Source of the DNA: Eubacteriales bacterium
GTDB lineage: Bacteria > Bacillota > Clostridia > Oscillospirales > CAG-272
Direction: 5' to 3'
DNA: 11,289 bases
Assembly: GCA_028709565.1 (NCBI GenBank)
Contig: JAQVWU010000055.1
Coordinates: forward strand, 1-11,289
Each line of letters starts with the position of its first letter. Within the stretch, counting starts at the first letter, position 1. The notes below the pieces were generated by a model. It was not told where the DNA came from, searched no databases, and was given only the letters and a program-made list of their open reading frames with translations. Positions 1-9,272 of the stretch are shown one piece after another. The position numbers and the translations under genes are program-made.

Positions 1-1
1 C

Positions 2-3000
2 TTTATGTCAATGTTCGAGCGTGTTTCATATATAGAACAGCTTTTGCTGGATGATGAGGACAGCGCTTTCGCGGACAGTGACGAGCCGACAAAGCGCATT
101 TACAGAAACAACATCGCCCGTTACGCAAAAAAGCATAAACTATCACAGACTGAAGCAGCCAGGCGAATGTATAAAAACGCCGCAGACCTTCCCCGTCATG
201 ACACGGCCAAAAAGCTGTATTTTCCGATTGTATACACGCTGACTGCTTTTATCTTCACAATGGTTTTCATGTGGACGGGTTTTTCAATTGCCGCCTCTTT
301 TTGTTTATTGCCCATTTCAGAGTTTTCCAAACAATTGACCGACTTTATATACAGAATTTGTATACCGTCAACCAATTGTCATAAATTAAAATTGACTTCC
401 GTGCCGTCGCATGCAAAAACGCTTGTAGTTATAACCACATTGTTGTTCGGTGAAAAACGCGACGGTGATATTTTTGATCGTTTGGAACGATATTTCTTGG
501 CTAATCAAGGCGCCTGTCTCAACGGAAATGTTGGTTTCGGCATATTGGGTGACCTGCGCGACAGCAGTGAAGAAACAACAAACGAGGACGCGCAGATATT
601 ATCATACGCAAAAGAGCGGATTGATTTGTTAAACAAAAAATACAACGGTTGTTTTTATCTGTTTGTTCGCAGCCGTGTTATGAACAAAACCGAACGTCGT
701 TATATGGGATGGGAACGTAAAAGAGGCGCGGTTATTGAGCTTGTCAGAAAAATCAAAAACAATGATACGTCCATTGCAACTTTTATCGGAGATATTGATT
801 TTATTCATAATATAAAATATGTTTTTACCCTTGATTCGGACACCAATCTGGGCCTCGATACAGTCAGCGAAATGGTGGGGGCAATGCTGCACCCGCAGAA
901 TAAACCCATAATCACCGGGGGAATTGTTGTCAGGGGACATGCCATAATGCAGCCGCGGATGGACATTTCACTTGACGCTTCCTGTGCGACACCCTTCACA
1001 TTGATGCAGACAGGCGGCGGCGGCATTGACATATATTCATCCGCGATATTCGATGTTTATCAAAGCGTGTTCGATGAAGGTATATTTTGCGGTAAAGGAA
1101 TATTTGACGTTGACATCTTCAGCGAATTGATTGACAACGCTTTTCCGGAAGGCTGTGTGCTGTCTCATGATTTGCTTGAAGGCTCTTATTTGCGTGCCCG
1201 CTACCTCGGTGAGATCGCTCTTTGCGATTCTTATCCGAAAAACCCGGCTTCGTTTTTTGACAGACTGCACCGCTGGATCAGAGGTGATATACAGGCCCTT
1301 GTCTTTGCGAAAAAACCATTGAATAACCTGTCAAAATATAAATTATATGACAACCTGCGCCGCATACTGGTTCCCGTATCGGCATTGTCGGCTTTGTTTT
1401 TTGCGGCATTTTATCCGCAGAAAATCGCAAATATTATAGCAATCGCGGCTTTGGCATATATAACGCTTCCCTTTTTCATAACACTTATCACGTCTGTCAG
1501 ATTTATATCGAGGCGGTTTTTTTCACGTCTGATACCCTCTGTCTGGCATTCGTTTTTTAACATGCTGTTTAATATATCATCACTCTTCCATCTGGCTCAA
1601 ATAAGCGTTGACGCTGTCGCGCGTTCATTTTACAGAATCAAGGTATCCCGTAAACATATGCTTGAATGGGTTACGGCGTCGGAAAGCGACAGTCTTAAAC
1701 GCGGAGGACCGATTTATTATATAGTAAAAATGCTGCCTTCGGTAATCGCGGGATTAATTTTTCTGATCTTTATACCATACCCGCTATACAAAACATTGGG
1801 TCTTTTATGGACTTTTATGCCGTTTATTTCTTATTACCTGGGTTGTGCTTTCAGGCAGCCGAAATTAAAAGCAACCACACATCAAACAGACCGGCTGTTG
1901 AGCTGGTCAAAAGATATGTGGCGTTACTTTGATGAACTGGTTTTACCCGATGATAATTATTTGCCTCCCGATAATTTCCAGATTTCGCCTGCCGAAACTG
2001 TTGCGCACCGTACATCACCTACAAATATAGGGTTATATATGCTGTCATGTCTTGCTGTCCGTGATTTCGATATCATAAACGATGACGAATTATACAGACG
2101 CCTTAAAAACACGTGTAATACACTTGAACGTATGACAAAATGGAACGGTCATTTATATAACTGGTATGACACCAGAACGCTTGAAGTACTGGGAACGCCG
2201 TATATATCAACGGTTGACAGCGGAAATTTAATAACATTCCTTGTCGCATTGGCGGAAGGATTAAAAAATCATAAGAATTCGACTCGTGATTTTAATGATA
2301 TTATCACGTTTATCGAAGATTTTATCTCAGCGGTAAATTTCGAACCGTTATATAATAAAACAAAAAATATGTTTTATATAGGGTATAATGCCCTTGAGGA
2401 TTCATGCGGCGATGTTCATTATGACCTTTTTATGAGTGAAGTGCGGACGGCATGTTATTATGCCGCCGCAACAGGCTCTATACCCTATCCGAAAGAGATG
2501 TGGCGCAGGCTTCGCAGACCTTTGATTTCCGCTGACGGTTATATAGGTCTTGCCTCCTGGTCGGGTACTATGTTTGAGTATTTTATGCCGGCATTGCTGC
2601 TTCCCGTCAAACACGGATCATTATCATGGGAAGCGCTTAAGTTCGCTCTGCGCATCCAACGTTCACTGACAGTAAAAGGAATGTGGGGGCGTTCGGAAAG
2701 CGGTTATTATGCGTTCGACAGTGAAATGAATTATCAATATAAAGCATTCGGAGCAGCCCGGTTGGGACTTAGGCGAGGATTGGAAAACGACCGTGTGATT
2801 TCACCTTATTCATCGTTTTTATCAATGGCGGTTTCGGTTAACGCTTCGATGTCAAATCTACGGAGATTGGAAGCCGTTGGTTTATACGGAAAGTACGGAT
2901 TTTACGAAGCTGTTGACTATACACCTTCACGAGTGGGTCACGGTCATGCTCAAATCCGAAGTTATATGGCGCATCATGTCGGCATGAGTATTATTGCAGC

Positions 3001-6000
3001 TGCCAATGTATGTTTCGACGGTATTATGCGCAGCCGGTTTATGCTTAATCCCTATATGGCATGCGCCGCGGAATTACTGGAGGAGCGTGTGCCTCTAAAC
3101 GCGCCTGTTAAAAAGAGCAGGGCTCCGGTTCTGGACAAAACAAAAATACGGCAGATACGGACTTTCCAGCCGGCAAGCACAGAATTTAACCTGTTATCAC
3201 CCATAATAGCTGTAATTTCCAACAACAAACACAAACTGACCGCGTCGTCAAACGGAGATATTTTCATCTCTGACGGTTTTACCGCGGTAACATACCCGTG
3301 TTTTAATAAACATGATAATAAAAAAAGTCTGAGACTTTGCTTTTCGGTTGACGGCAATATACAAAACATTTCGGGACAACGCTTTTCATACTCAAATGAT
3401 TATATAAAATACTCAAAATCAACAGAGTATATAACCGCAGACGCGGTGTTTACGGTCCACGGATCGTTAAGCTGTATAAATATAAGTCTTAACGTAGAAG
3501 GTTCTTTTTCCGAAATTTGCCCTATGTTATACTTTGAGCCGGTGCTTATGCGATTTTCCGACTATAAGGCTCATCCGGTTTTTTCCGATCTTTCAATTGA
3601 TTGCGAATTCGATTCCCATGAAAACATCCTGTTTTATCGGCGACGCACCAGACTGGAAAAAGAACGTATGAGCTTTCTGGCCGTATCTTTGGAAACGGCC
3701 AGCGGAGGTGTTGAATTTGAAACCCGGCGTGATAATTTGTTGAAATTGAATTATTCTGCCGACGATATAGAAGCGGTCTGCGGGCAGCATTTATCCTGTA
3801 ATACCGGTGCCTGCATTATTCCGGTATGCGCCATTAAAAAAAGTTCCGTATCACGTCACGGTAAATACCAATGCGACTTTTTGTTGTCATTTGCCCACAG
3901 TCGTACCGAAGCGTCGGCTATAATAAAAAAAGCACGCGCTTTACGCCATAAATCGTCAGGTAATTTTACGACGATCTTCAGGCGCAGCGTTTCGGATGTC
4001 GTTAAAAGCAGGCTGGCTGTAGCCGGACTTACAGGCAATGAAATCAAATATGCCGAACTTGTTCTTTCATGTATCTGCTATGACTTAAATCCGTCCGCGG
4101 TTATTCCGCAGCCTTCCATTGAGAATTTATGGCAATATGGTGTGTCCGGCGATCTGCCTCTGATCACACTTTATTTGTCTGCGGAATGTTTCAAAAACAG
4201 TATAGAAATATATGATAATATACGTCTTTTACTTGAAAATTTTATAAGAACACACCGATATCACGCGGTTTGCGGCATACGTTACGACCTGATCTTTTTA
4301 TGTACGGAAACAGTAAAATACGGTTCTCCGCGTTTAAATACTTTAATCGATCTAATATATGCGTGCGGTGGCGAACTGCTGATTGACGCCAAAGGCGGTA
4401 TTCATGTTTTCAACGGTGAACGCGACCTTTTCATGCGTTTGTCTCGTTTTTATTATGAACCAAACGATTCGACGGTCTTCACATGCATATACCACGAATA
4501 TATGACGTCACGGGAGATAATAACCTATCACTCTTCACCGGTAAAACACATACAAAATCCCATTACGCAAAAATCGTATTTTAACACCGGCGGTTTTACC
4601 ATAATAAAGGGCAATCAGCGTGTTCCCTGGTCATATATATATTGCAACCGGTATTTTGGAACGGTTATTACTCAGAACTCACTGGGTTATACCTGGTTAT
4701 CCAATTCAAAGCAAAGCCGGCTGACGCCGGATAATAACGACATATTGCTGGGAAACAGCGGTGAGCGCATTATTGCGTCAATTAACGGAGCGGAATATGA
4801 TTTATGCGCGGTTTCATACCGTGTTGAATATAAACGTGATTCAGTGGTTTATACGGGCAATATAGACGGTTATAATTATAAAATCCGGGTCGGAGTCGAC
4901 CGGAAATTACCGGCAAAACTGATTACAGCGGAATCCGACAACCTGAATATAATCAGAATTGAGGTAACTCCCGACAATTCCGAAACCGGCGCAATGTTGT
5001 TCTTGAGTGAACCGGAAAAAGGTTCTTATATAATAGGAGCGGCGGTCAATGAATTATTAAAAAATCATATATCGGCTAAATTCAGAACAAAAGAGGATAT
5101 TGAAAGGGAGCTTGATGCATACGGTCAATGGATAAAGCAGTTTCTGGGCGGCATAGAAATCCGCACGGAATCCGATGCCCTCAATGAAATGATGAACTTT
5201 TATCTGCCATATCAGGCTGTTTTTTGCCGTATACTGGCTCGCTGCGGTTTTTATCAGTCGGGCGGAGCATATGGTTTTCGCGACCAGCTGCAAGACTGTT
5301 TATGTGCTCTTTATTTTGCGCCATCCATGGTACGCGTTCATTTAATACGCTGCGCCTCGCGGCAATATACCGAGGGTGATGTTATGCACTGGTGGCATGG
5401 CGGTAAGAAACCGCACGGAGTGCGTACCCGTTGTTCTGACGATCTGCTGTGGCTGCCGTATGTAACCGCCGAATATATTCTCCGTACCGGGGATGACTCT
5501 GTATTGAGTGTATTGGTGCCCTATGTGGTGTCCGCTCCCCTTGCGTATAACGAATCGGAACGCTATGAATATCCCGAAAAATCTGAAGTGAGAGAAAGTC
5601 TGTATCATCATTGTCTTCGCGCGATTGACCGCAGTATGAGATACGGGGCACACGGTCTTCCGTTAATCGGAAGCTGCGATTGGAATGACGGATTCAGCCG
5701 TGTCGGTATTAAAGGCAAGGGTGAAAGTGTTTGGCTTGCTTATTTTATGAGAATGGTTTTACGCGTTTTTATTCCGCTGTGTGAATCGATGGGAGATCAT
5801 GTCACCGCCGAACGTTATCGCCATACAGAAACCGTTCTTGCCCATAACATTGAACAAAACGCATGGGACGGAAACTGGTATCTCAGAGGTTATTTTGATG
5901 ACGGTTCACCTCTCGGTTCCGCCGACTCTCATGAATGCAAAATAGACGCACTGCCGCAGGCATTCGCGTGTATACTCGACGGTAAGAACGAACGGTCCGC

Positions 6001-6616
6001 CGATGCTTCGGAAAACGCTTATAATTTACTCTATGATACCGAATTTAAATTTTATAAATTATTTACTCCGGCATTCGATTTACCGGAACGCAATCCCGGA
6101 TATATTTCCGGATATGTACCCGGTGTGCGGGAAAACGGAGGGCAATATACCCATGCCGCGATATGGGTCATATGGAGTCTGTTCGAACTGGGTGATAATG
6201 AACGCGCTTATGAATTAATCAAGTCGATCAATCCAGCCCTCCGTGTTGAAAATGACAGCCTCGCATCGGTTTATCGCATTGAACCTTACGCGTTGGCGGG
6301 CGATGTTTATTCCAATGAGGAACATCGCGGACGCGGCGGTTGGAGTCTGTATACGGGAGCAGCCGCCTGGTTTTACCGTGTGATATTAGAAGAACTCCTC
6401 GGTTATCATGAAAGAAATGAATACTTTTATCTTAAGCCCCGGTTAAGTACTGAATTTGATAAATTTACGTTAATAATAAAACGTCATAAAAGCGAATTTA
6501 CCATATCTGTAGAACAGGGGATTACCAATCAATTTCTGCTTGACGGTAAAATTGCGGAAAATAAATTTTTATTCGACGGAGGGAAGCACTTTATCGAAAT
6601 AACCGTTGCAAAATAA
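2..6616 (+). CDS. ndvB: Cyclic beta-1,2-glucan synthase (GT84 + cyclisation domain + GH94), 5'-partial
   Basis: Membrane enzyme that builds beta-1,2-glucan from UDP-glucose, trims it by phosphorolysis and closes it into a ring. The visible part has 2203 residues counted from the ATG at 5, but the frame is open to the edge, so that ATG is probably internal. Residues 6-52 resemble the region just before the first membrane helix of NdvB/Cgs. Residues 71-105 form one or two membrane segments. The GT84 domain follows, with DSDT (D277, D279), SHDLLEG (D389) and RLHRWIRGDIQ (420-430). Further hydrophobic helices lie near 454-471, 475-498, 576-595 and 598-613. The cyclisation domain covers about 620-1045, with WGRSES (894-899), YEAVDY (967-972) and AHHVGMS near 990. 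The GH94 part has GFRDQLQD (1757-1764), EGDVMHWWH (1790-1798), RTRCSDDLLWLPY (1807-1819), CDWNDG (1891-1896, including the expected general acid), GGQYTHA near 2045 and GRGGWSLYTG near 2111. The motifs and domain order fit the family closely. Family membership is near certain; exact product and ring size cannot be told. Confidence 0.95.
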   Translation, partial: FMSMFERVSYIEQLLLDDEDSAFADSDEPTKRIYRNNIARYAKKHKLSQTEAARRMYKNAADLPRHDTAKKLYFPIVYTLTAFIFTMVFMWTGFSIAASFCLLPISEFSKQLTDFIYRICIPSTNCHKLKLTSVPSHAKTLVVITTLLFGEKRDGDIFDRLERYFLANQGACLNGNVGFGILGDLRDSSEETTNEDAQILSYAKERIDLLNKKYNGCFYLFVRSRVMNKTERRYMGWERKRGAVIELVRKIKNNDTSIATFIGDIDFIHNIKYVFTLDSDTNLGLDTVSEMVGAMLHPQNKPIITGGIVVRGHAIMQPRMDISLDASCATPFTLMQTGGGGIDIYSSAIFDVYQSVFDEGIFCGKGIFDVDIFSELIDNAFPEGCVLSHDLLEGSYLRARYLGEIALCDSYPKNPASFFDRLHRWIRGDIQALVFAKKPLNNLSKYKLYDNLRRILVPVSALSALFFAAFYPQKIANIIAIAALAYITLPFFITLITSVRFISRRFFSRLIPSVWHSFFNMLFNISSLFHLAQISVDAVARSFYRIKVSRKHMLEWVTASESDSLKRGGPIYYIVKMLPSVIAGLIFLIFIPYPLYKTLGLLWTFMPFISYYLGCAFRQPKLKATTHQTDRLLSWSKDMWRYFDELVLPDDNYLPPDNFQISPAETVAHRTSPTNIGLYMLSCLAVRDFDIINDDELYRRLKNTCNTLERMTKWNGHLYNWYDTRTLEVLGTPYISTVDSGNLITFLVALAEGLKNHKNSTRDFNDIITFIEDFISAVNFEPLYNKTKNMFYIGYNALEDSCGDVHYDLFMSEVRTACYYAAATGSIPYPKEMWRRLRRPLISADGYIGLASWSGTMFEYFMPALLLPVKHGSLSWEALKFALRIQRSLTVKGMWGRSESGYYAFDSEMNYQYKAFGAARLGLRRGLENDRVISPYSSFLSMAVSVNASMSNLRRLEAVGLYGKYGFYEAVDYTPSRVGHGHAQIRSYMAHHVGMSIIAAANVCFDGIMRSRFMLNPYMACAAELLEERVPLNAPVKKSRAPVLDKTKIRQIRTFQPASTEFNLLSPIIAVISNNKHKLTASSNGDIFISDGFTAVTYPCFNKHDNKKSLRLCFSVDGNIQNISGQRFSYSNDYIKYSKSTEYITADAVFTVHGSLSCINISLNVEGSFSEICPMLYFEPVLMRFSDYKAHPVFSDLSIDCEFDSHENILFYRRRTRLEKERMSFLAVSLETASGGVEFETRRDNLLKLNYSADDIEAVCGQHLSCNTGACIIPVCAIKKSSVSRHGKYQCDFLLSFAHSRTEASAIIKKARALRHKSSGNFTTIFRRSVSDVVKSRLAVAGLTGNEIKYAELVLSCICYDLNPSAVIPQPSIENLWQYGVSGDLPLITLYLSAECFKNSIEIYDNIRLLLENFIRTHRYHAVCGIRYDLIFLCTETVKYGSPRLNTLIDLIYACGGELLIDAKGGIHVFNGERDLFMRLSRFYYEPNDSTVFTCIYHEYMTSREIITYHSSPVKHIQNPITQKSYFNTGGFTIIKGNQRVPWSYIYCNRYFGTVITQNSLGYTWLSNSKQSRLTPDNNDILLGNSGERIIASINGAEYDLCAVSYRVEYKRDSVVYTGNIDGYNYKIRVGVDRKLPAKLITAESDNLNIIRIEVTPDNSETGAMLFLSEPEKGSYIIGAAVNELLKNHISAKFRTKEDIERELDAYGQWIKQFLGGIEIRTESDALNEMMNFYLPYQAVFCRILARCGFYQSGGAYGFRDQLQDCLCALYFAPSMVRVHLIRCASRQYTEGDVMHWWHGGKKPHGVRTRCSDDLLWLPYVTAEYILRTGDDSVLSVLVPYVVSAPLAYNESERYEYPEKSEVRESLYHHCLRAIDRSMRYGAHGLPLIGSCDWNDGFSRVGIKGKGESVWLAYFMRMVLRVFIPLCESMGDHVTAERYRHTETVLAHNIEQNAWDGNWYLRGYFDDGSPLGSADSHECKIDALPQAFACILDGKNERSADASENAYNLLYDTEFKFYKLFTPAFDLPERNPGYISGYVPGVRENGGQYTHAAIWVIWSLFELGDNERAYELIKSINPALRVENDSLASVYRIEPYALAGDVYSNEEHRGRGGWSLYTGAAAWFYRVILEELLGYHERNEYFYLKPRLSTEFDKFTLIIKRHKSEFTISVEQGITNQFLLDGKIAENKFLFDGGKHFIEITVAK

Positions 6617-6634
6617 ATCCATATGGTGTAAAAT
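6606..6634 (+). promoter_or_regulatory. Candidate sigma-A promoter for the yfmF-yfmH-lgt-folD operon
   Basis: TTGCAA (6606-6611) and TAAAAT (6629-6634) are separated by exactly 17 bases, the preferred spacing, and match the -35 and -10 consensus at four and five of six positions. The -35 overlaps the last codons of the glucan synthase gene. The -10 lies about 40 bases before the yfmF start, leaving room for a short leader with a ribosome binding site. The spacer is AT-rich, so chance matches are likely. No terminator-like hairpin with a T run separates the two genes, so read-through remains possible. Confidence 0.45.
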
Positions 6635-6665
6635 ATATATGCTGATATTTATATTATAAAAGGAC

Positions 6666-6672
6666 AGGTGAT
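6666..6672 (+). promoter_or_regulatory. Ribosome binding site deciding the yfmF start
   Basis: AGGTGAT matches seven consecutive bases of the extended anti-Shine-Dalgarno complement AGGAGGTGATC and sits four bases before ATG 6677. An upstream in-frame GTG at 6668 lies inside this motif, so the ATG is the better start. Confidence 0.7.
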
Positions 6673-6676
6673 TTAT

Positions 6677-7975
6677 ATGGTTGTTATAAAGCATAAAATA
6701 GCAGACGGAATCTCGCTAAACATCATTGAGACCGACAAATTTAAGACAAACTATATAGCTGTCAATTTACTGACAGCTCTTGATAAAAAAACTGCGGCAT
6801 ATAAAGCGCTGCTTCCGGCGGTATTAAAGCGGGGCACGGTAAATTATCCCGATATGGCTGCATTGAACCGCCGATATGATATGTTATATTCCACGCATAT
6901 AAATACACGCTGCTTTAAACGCGGAGAAACGCATATATTCGGCTTCAGCGCACACATGCTGGATAACCGTTTTGTGCTTGACGGTACCGACATTGTCAGC
7001 GAAACGTTGTCGCTGATCGCGGAAATAATGTTTTCACCGGCGCTGTCAGACGGCTGCTTCAGCAGCGTTTATGTAGAAAGCGAAAAAAAGAATTTAATTG
7101 ATTTGATAAAATCCAAGATAAACAATAAAAATTCTTACGCTGTCCTGCGCTGTCAGGAGGAAATGTGCAGGGGCGAGGTATTCGCGGTCTCCGAAGACGG
7201 TACTGTTGAGGATGTGGAAGCCATTACCCCCCAATCGTTATTTGATTTTTATAAAGAAATCATAAACCGCGCTCAAATAGAGATTTATTTTGTCGGAAAA
7301 TATGATAACAATCTTCTCGTGGAAAAGGTACGGAATGCATTTAGTCCCATAAGACACGTTTCAGGCTTTGTGCCGTATACAGAGGTTATACGAAACGCGG
7401 ATACGGTTCGGGAAGTTTCTGAGGAGCAGCCGGTAACACAGGGGAAGTTATCTCTGGGTTTTCGTTCGGGTGCAGTTTTATCGGACGGTGATTATGAAAA
7501 ATTTATAATGTTCAGTGAAATATTCGGCGGTTCTCCGTCATCTAAATTATTCATGAATGTAAGAGAAAAACTGAGTCTTTGCTATTATTGTCACGCTATT
7601 CCCGATGCGCATAAAGGTATTATGATTGTTGCAAGCGGTATTGAGGTTGATAAAAAGGAAATTGCGCAGGATGAAATACTTCTGCAGCTTGAAAACATAC
7701 GCCGCGGTGATTTTACGGAGGATGAATATGAAGCCGCGAAAAAATCGATAATAAACGGTTACCGTTCTATAACCGACAGCGCATCTGGCCTGGTTTCATG
7801 GTTTTTAGGCAGAAAGCTCGCGGACATCGAAATCTCTCCTGAAAAAGCTATAAACCTGATTGAAAAAGTAACAAAAAACGATATTGTCGAAGCCGCGAAA
7901 AAGGTTACGCTTGACACTGTATATTTCATGAGAGGAACATTAAAAGAAAGCGGAGAAAATAAAAATGATGACTGA
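6677..7975 (+). CDS. yfmF: M16-like protein YfmF/YmfF, zinc motif absent (inactive partner of YfmH)
   Basis: A 432-residue protein of the M16 (insulinase/pitrilysin-like) fold, matching the YmfF family of Bacillota, which current annotation calls EF-P 5-aminopentanol modification-associated YfmF. The N-terminal half has no HxxEH zinc signature. Where it would be expected there is a stretch reading PDMAALNRRYDMLYSTHI (about residues 56-73). The C-terminal half keeps the M16 substrate-binding element: GGSPSSKLF, then VREKLSLCYY with R296 and Y303/Y304. Length is normal and the frame intact, so this is a family trait, not decay. It overlaps the next gene, an M16 protein with full zinc motif, by 11 bases. 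That suggests a heterodimer like the mitochondrial processing peptidase, with this subunit helping to hold substrate. The predicted site is cytoplasmic, since no signal peptide is visible. Start ATG 6677 is chosen from the AGGTGAT site; GTG 6668 is the alternative. The link to EF-P modification comes from the family name only; no EF-P gene is in view. Confidence 0.88.
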   Translation: MVVIKHKIADGISLNIIETDKFKTNYIAVNLLTALDKKTAAYKALLPAVLKRGTVNYPDMAALNRRYDMLYSTHINTRCFKRGETHIFGFSAHMLDNRFVLDGTDIVSETLSLIAEIMFSPALSDGCFSSVYVESEKKNLIDLIKSKINNKNSYAVLRCQEEMCRGEVFAVSEDGTVEDVEAITPQSLFDFYKEIINRAQIEIYFVGKYDNNLLVEKVRNAFSPIRHVSGFVPYTEVIRNADTVREVSEEQPVTQGKLSLGFRSGAVLSDGDYEKFIMFSEIFGGSPSSKLFMNVREKLSLCYYCHAIPDAHKGIMIVASGIEVDKKEIAQDEILLQLENIRRGDFTEDEYEAAKKSIINGYRSITDSASGLVSWFLGRKLADIEISPEKAINLIEKVTKNDIVEAAKKVTLDTVYFMRGTLKESGENKNDD

Positions 7976-9257
7976 AAAAATAATAGTAAAAGAAAATGAC
8001 TTTTTAGGAGAAAAGTATTATTATACAAAGCATTCAAGCGGACTGGATATCTATGTTTTTCCGAAAGCGCTGACCACGTCGTATGCTCTTTTCGGAACAC
8101 GTTACGGGTCTATAGACAATAAGTTCAAACTTGCGGGCGACGATGAATATACGGTAGTACCCGATGGGATAGCGCATTTTCTTGAGCATAAAATGTTTGA
8201 AAATGAGAACGGGGAGGATACCTTTTTGCGTTATGCCAAAACGGGCGCTTCAGCCAACGCGTATACCTCTTTCAATATGACTGCATATCTTTTTTCATGT
8301 ACCGAACGGTTTTATGAATCCCTCGAGATTCTTTTGGATTTTGTTTCAAACCCGTATTTTACACCCGAAACCGTTAAAAAAGAACAAGGAATAATTGCAC
8401 AGGAGATCCGTATGGGTGAGGACAATCCGGGGCGCTGTATTATTTTTGATTTATTAAAGGCAATGTATGAGAATCATACCATACGAATCGAAATAGCGGG
8501 TACGGTAAACTCAATATCGAAGATAACCTCCGATATATTATATAAGTGTTATAACGCTTTTTATAACCTCCATAATATGGCTCTCTGTGTTTGCGGCGAT
8601 GTCTCTGTTGACAAAACGCTGGAAACGGCTGACCGTATACTGAAAGCCCAGCCCGATTTTGATGTTCAATCGATTTATGAGCCTGAAAAACGCGAGGTCG
8701 TAAAACCTTACGTCACCCGAAAAATGCAGGTCGCAAAACCCCTTTTTAATATCGGAATCAAGGATACGGATATTTCGCCGGACCCCCGTGAACGCATGAA
8801 GAAAAATGCCGTAATCTCCATACTTGACGATATGTTATTCGGTCGGGCCGGTGAATTTTATAATGAGCTTTACTCTGACGGATTAATATCGGAATCATTC
8901 GGATATTGGTCGGAGCATAACAAGAGTTTTTCCTTCGTTTCGGTATCCGGTGAATCGGATAACCCGTCTGAAGTATATACGCGTTTTAAGAAATATATAG
9001 CGTCATGCCTGGAAAAAGGACTGAGCGCGGAAGATTTTGAACGCTGTAAGCGTGTTTCCTATGCTGCTTTTATTAAAGGTTTTGACAGCACCGATACAAT
9101 AGCAAACAGCTTTTTGAATTTTATTTTTGATGACGGTGACATGCTTGATTTTGCCGATATAATCAGCGCGGTTACTTACAACGATGTCAATGAAACGCTG
9201 CACGGTATGTATCGTGAGGAATGTTTTTCGCTTGCTACAATATTTCCTCTTGATTAA
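7965..9257 (+). CDS. yfmH: M16 family zinc metallopeptidase YfmH/YmfH
   Basis: A 430-residue M16 peptidase, predicted cytoplasmic, with the inverted zinc motif HFLEH: H71 and H75 as zinc ligands and E74 as catalytic base. The third ligand is probably E147 in IIAQEIRMGEDNPG, 71 residues after the motif, within the normal range for M16. The segment GASANAYTSFNMTAYLFS (about 96-113) is the usual core strand region following it. The C-terminal half carries the second, non-catalytic M16 lobe, including FGRAGEFYNELYSDGLISESFGY. ATG 7965 is preferred because CGGAG at 7951-7955 sits nine bases before it; the adjacent ATG at 7968 is possible. The 11-base overlap with yfmF suggests coupled translation and one-to-one production of the two subunits. 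Substrate is unknown; families of this kind digest or process peptides. Assignment to M16 is certain, and the YfmH orthology rests on the pairing and overall resemblance. Confidence 0.92.
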   Translation: MMTEKIIVKENDFLGEKYYYTKHSSGLDIYVFPKALTTSYALFGTRYGSIDNKFKLAGDDEYTVVPDGIAHFLEHKMFENENGEDTFLRYAKTGASANAYTSFNMTAYLFSCTERFYESLEILLDFVSNPYFTPETVKKEQGIIAQEIRMGEDNPGRCIIFDLLKAMYENHTIRIEIAGTVNSISKITSDILYKCYNAFYNLHNMALCVCGDVSVDKTLETADRILKAQPDFDVQSIYEPEKREVVKPYVTRKMQVAKPLFNIGIKDTDISPDPRERMKKNAVISILDDMLFGRAGEFYNELYSDGLISESFGYWSEHNKSFSFVSVSGESDNPSEVYTRFKKYIASCLEKGLSAEDFERCKRVSYAAFIKGFDSTDTIANSFLNFIFDDGDMLDFADIISAVTYNDVNETLHGMYREECFSLATIFPLD

Positions 9258-9272
9258 GCCTCGGGGGTATTT

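Noticed and set aside
629..940. 103-codon minus-strand open frame opposite the GT84 domain
   Set aside because: It is antisense to the DxD region of a clear gene; no independent support.
5342..5653. Minus-strand open frames of about 90-100 codons opposite the GH94 region
   Set aside because: They overlap highly conserved GH94 motifs on the + strand and have no ribosome binding site or familiar composition.
6668..6676. GTG start for yfmF, adding three residues
   Set aside because: The GTG is part of the AGGTGAT ribosome binding site that serves ATG 6677.
6677..7975. yfmF as a pseudogene because the zinc motif is missing
   Set aside because: The frame is full length and intact, the C-terminal lobe is conserved, and loss of the motif is normal in this family.
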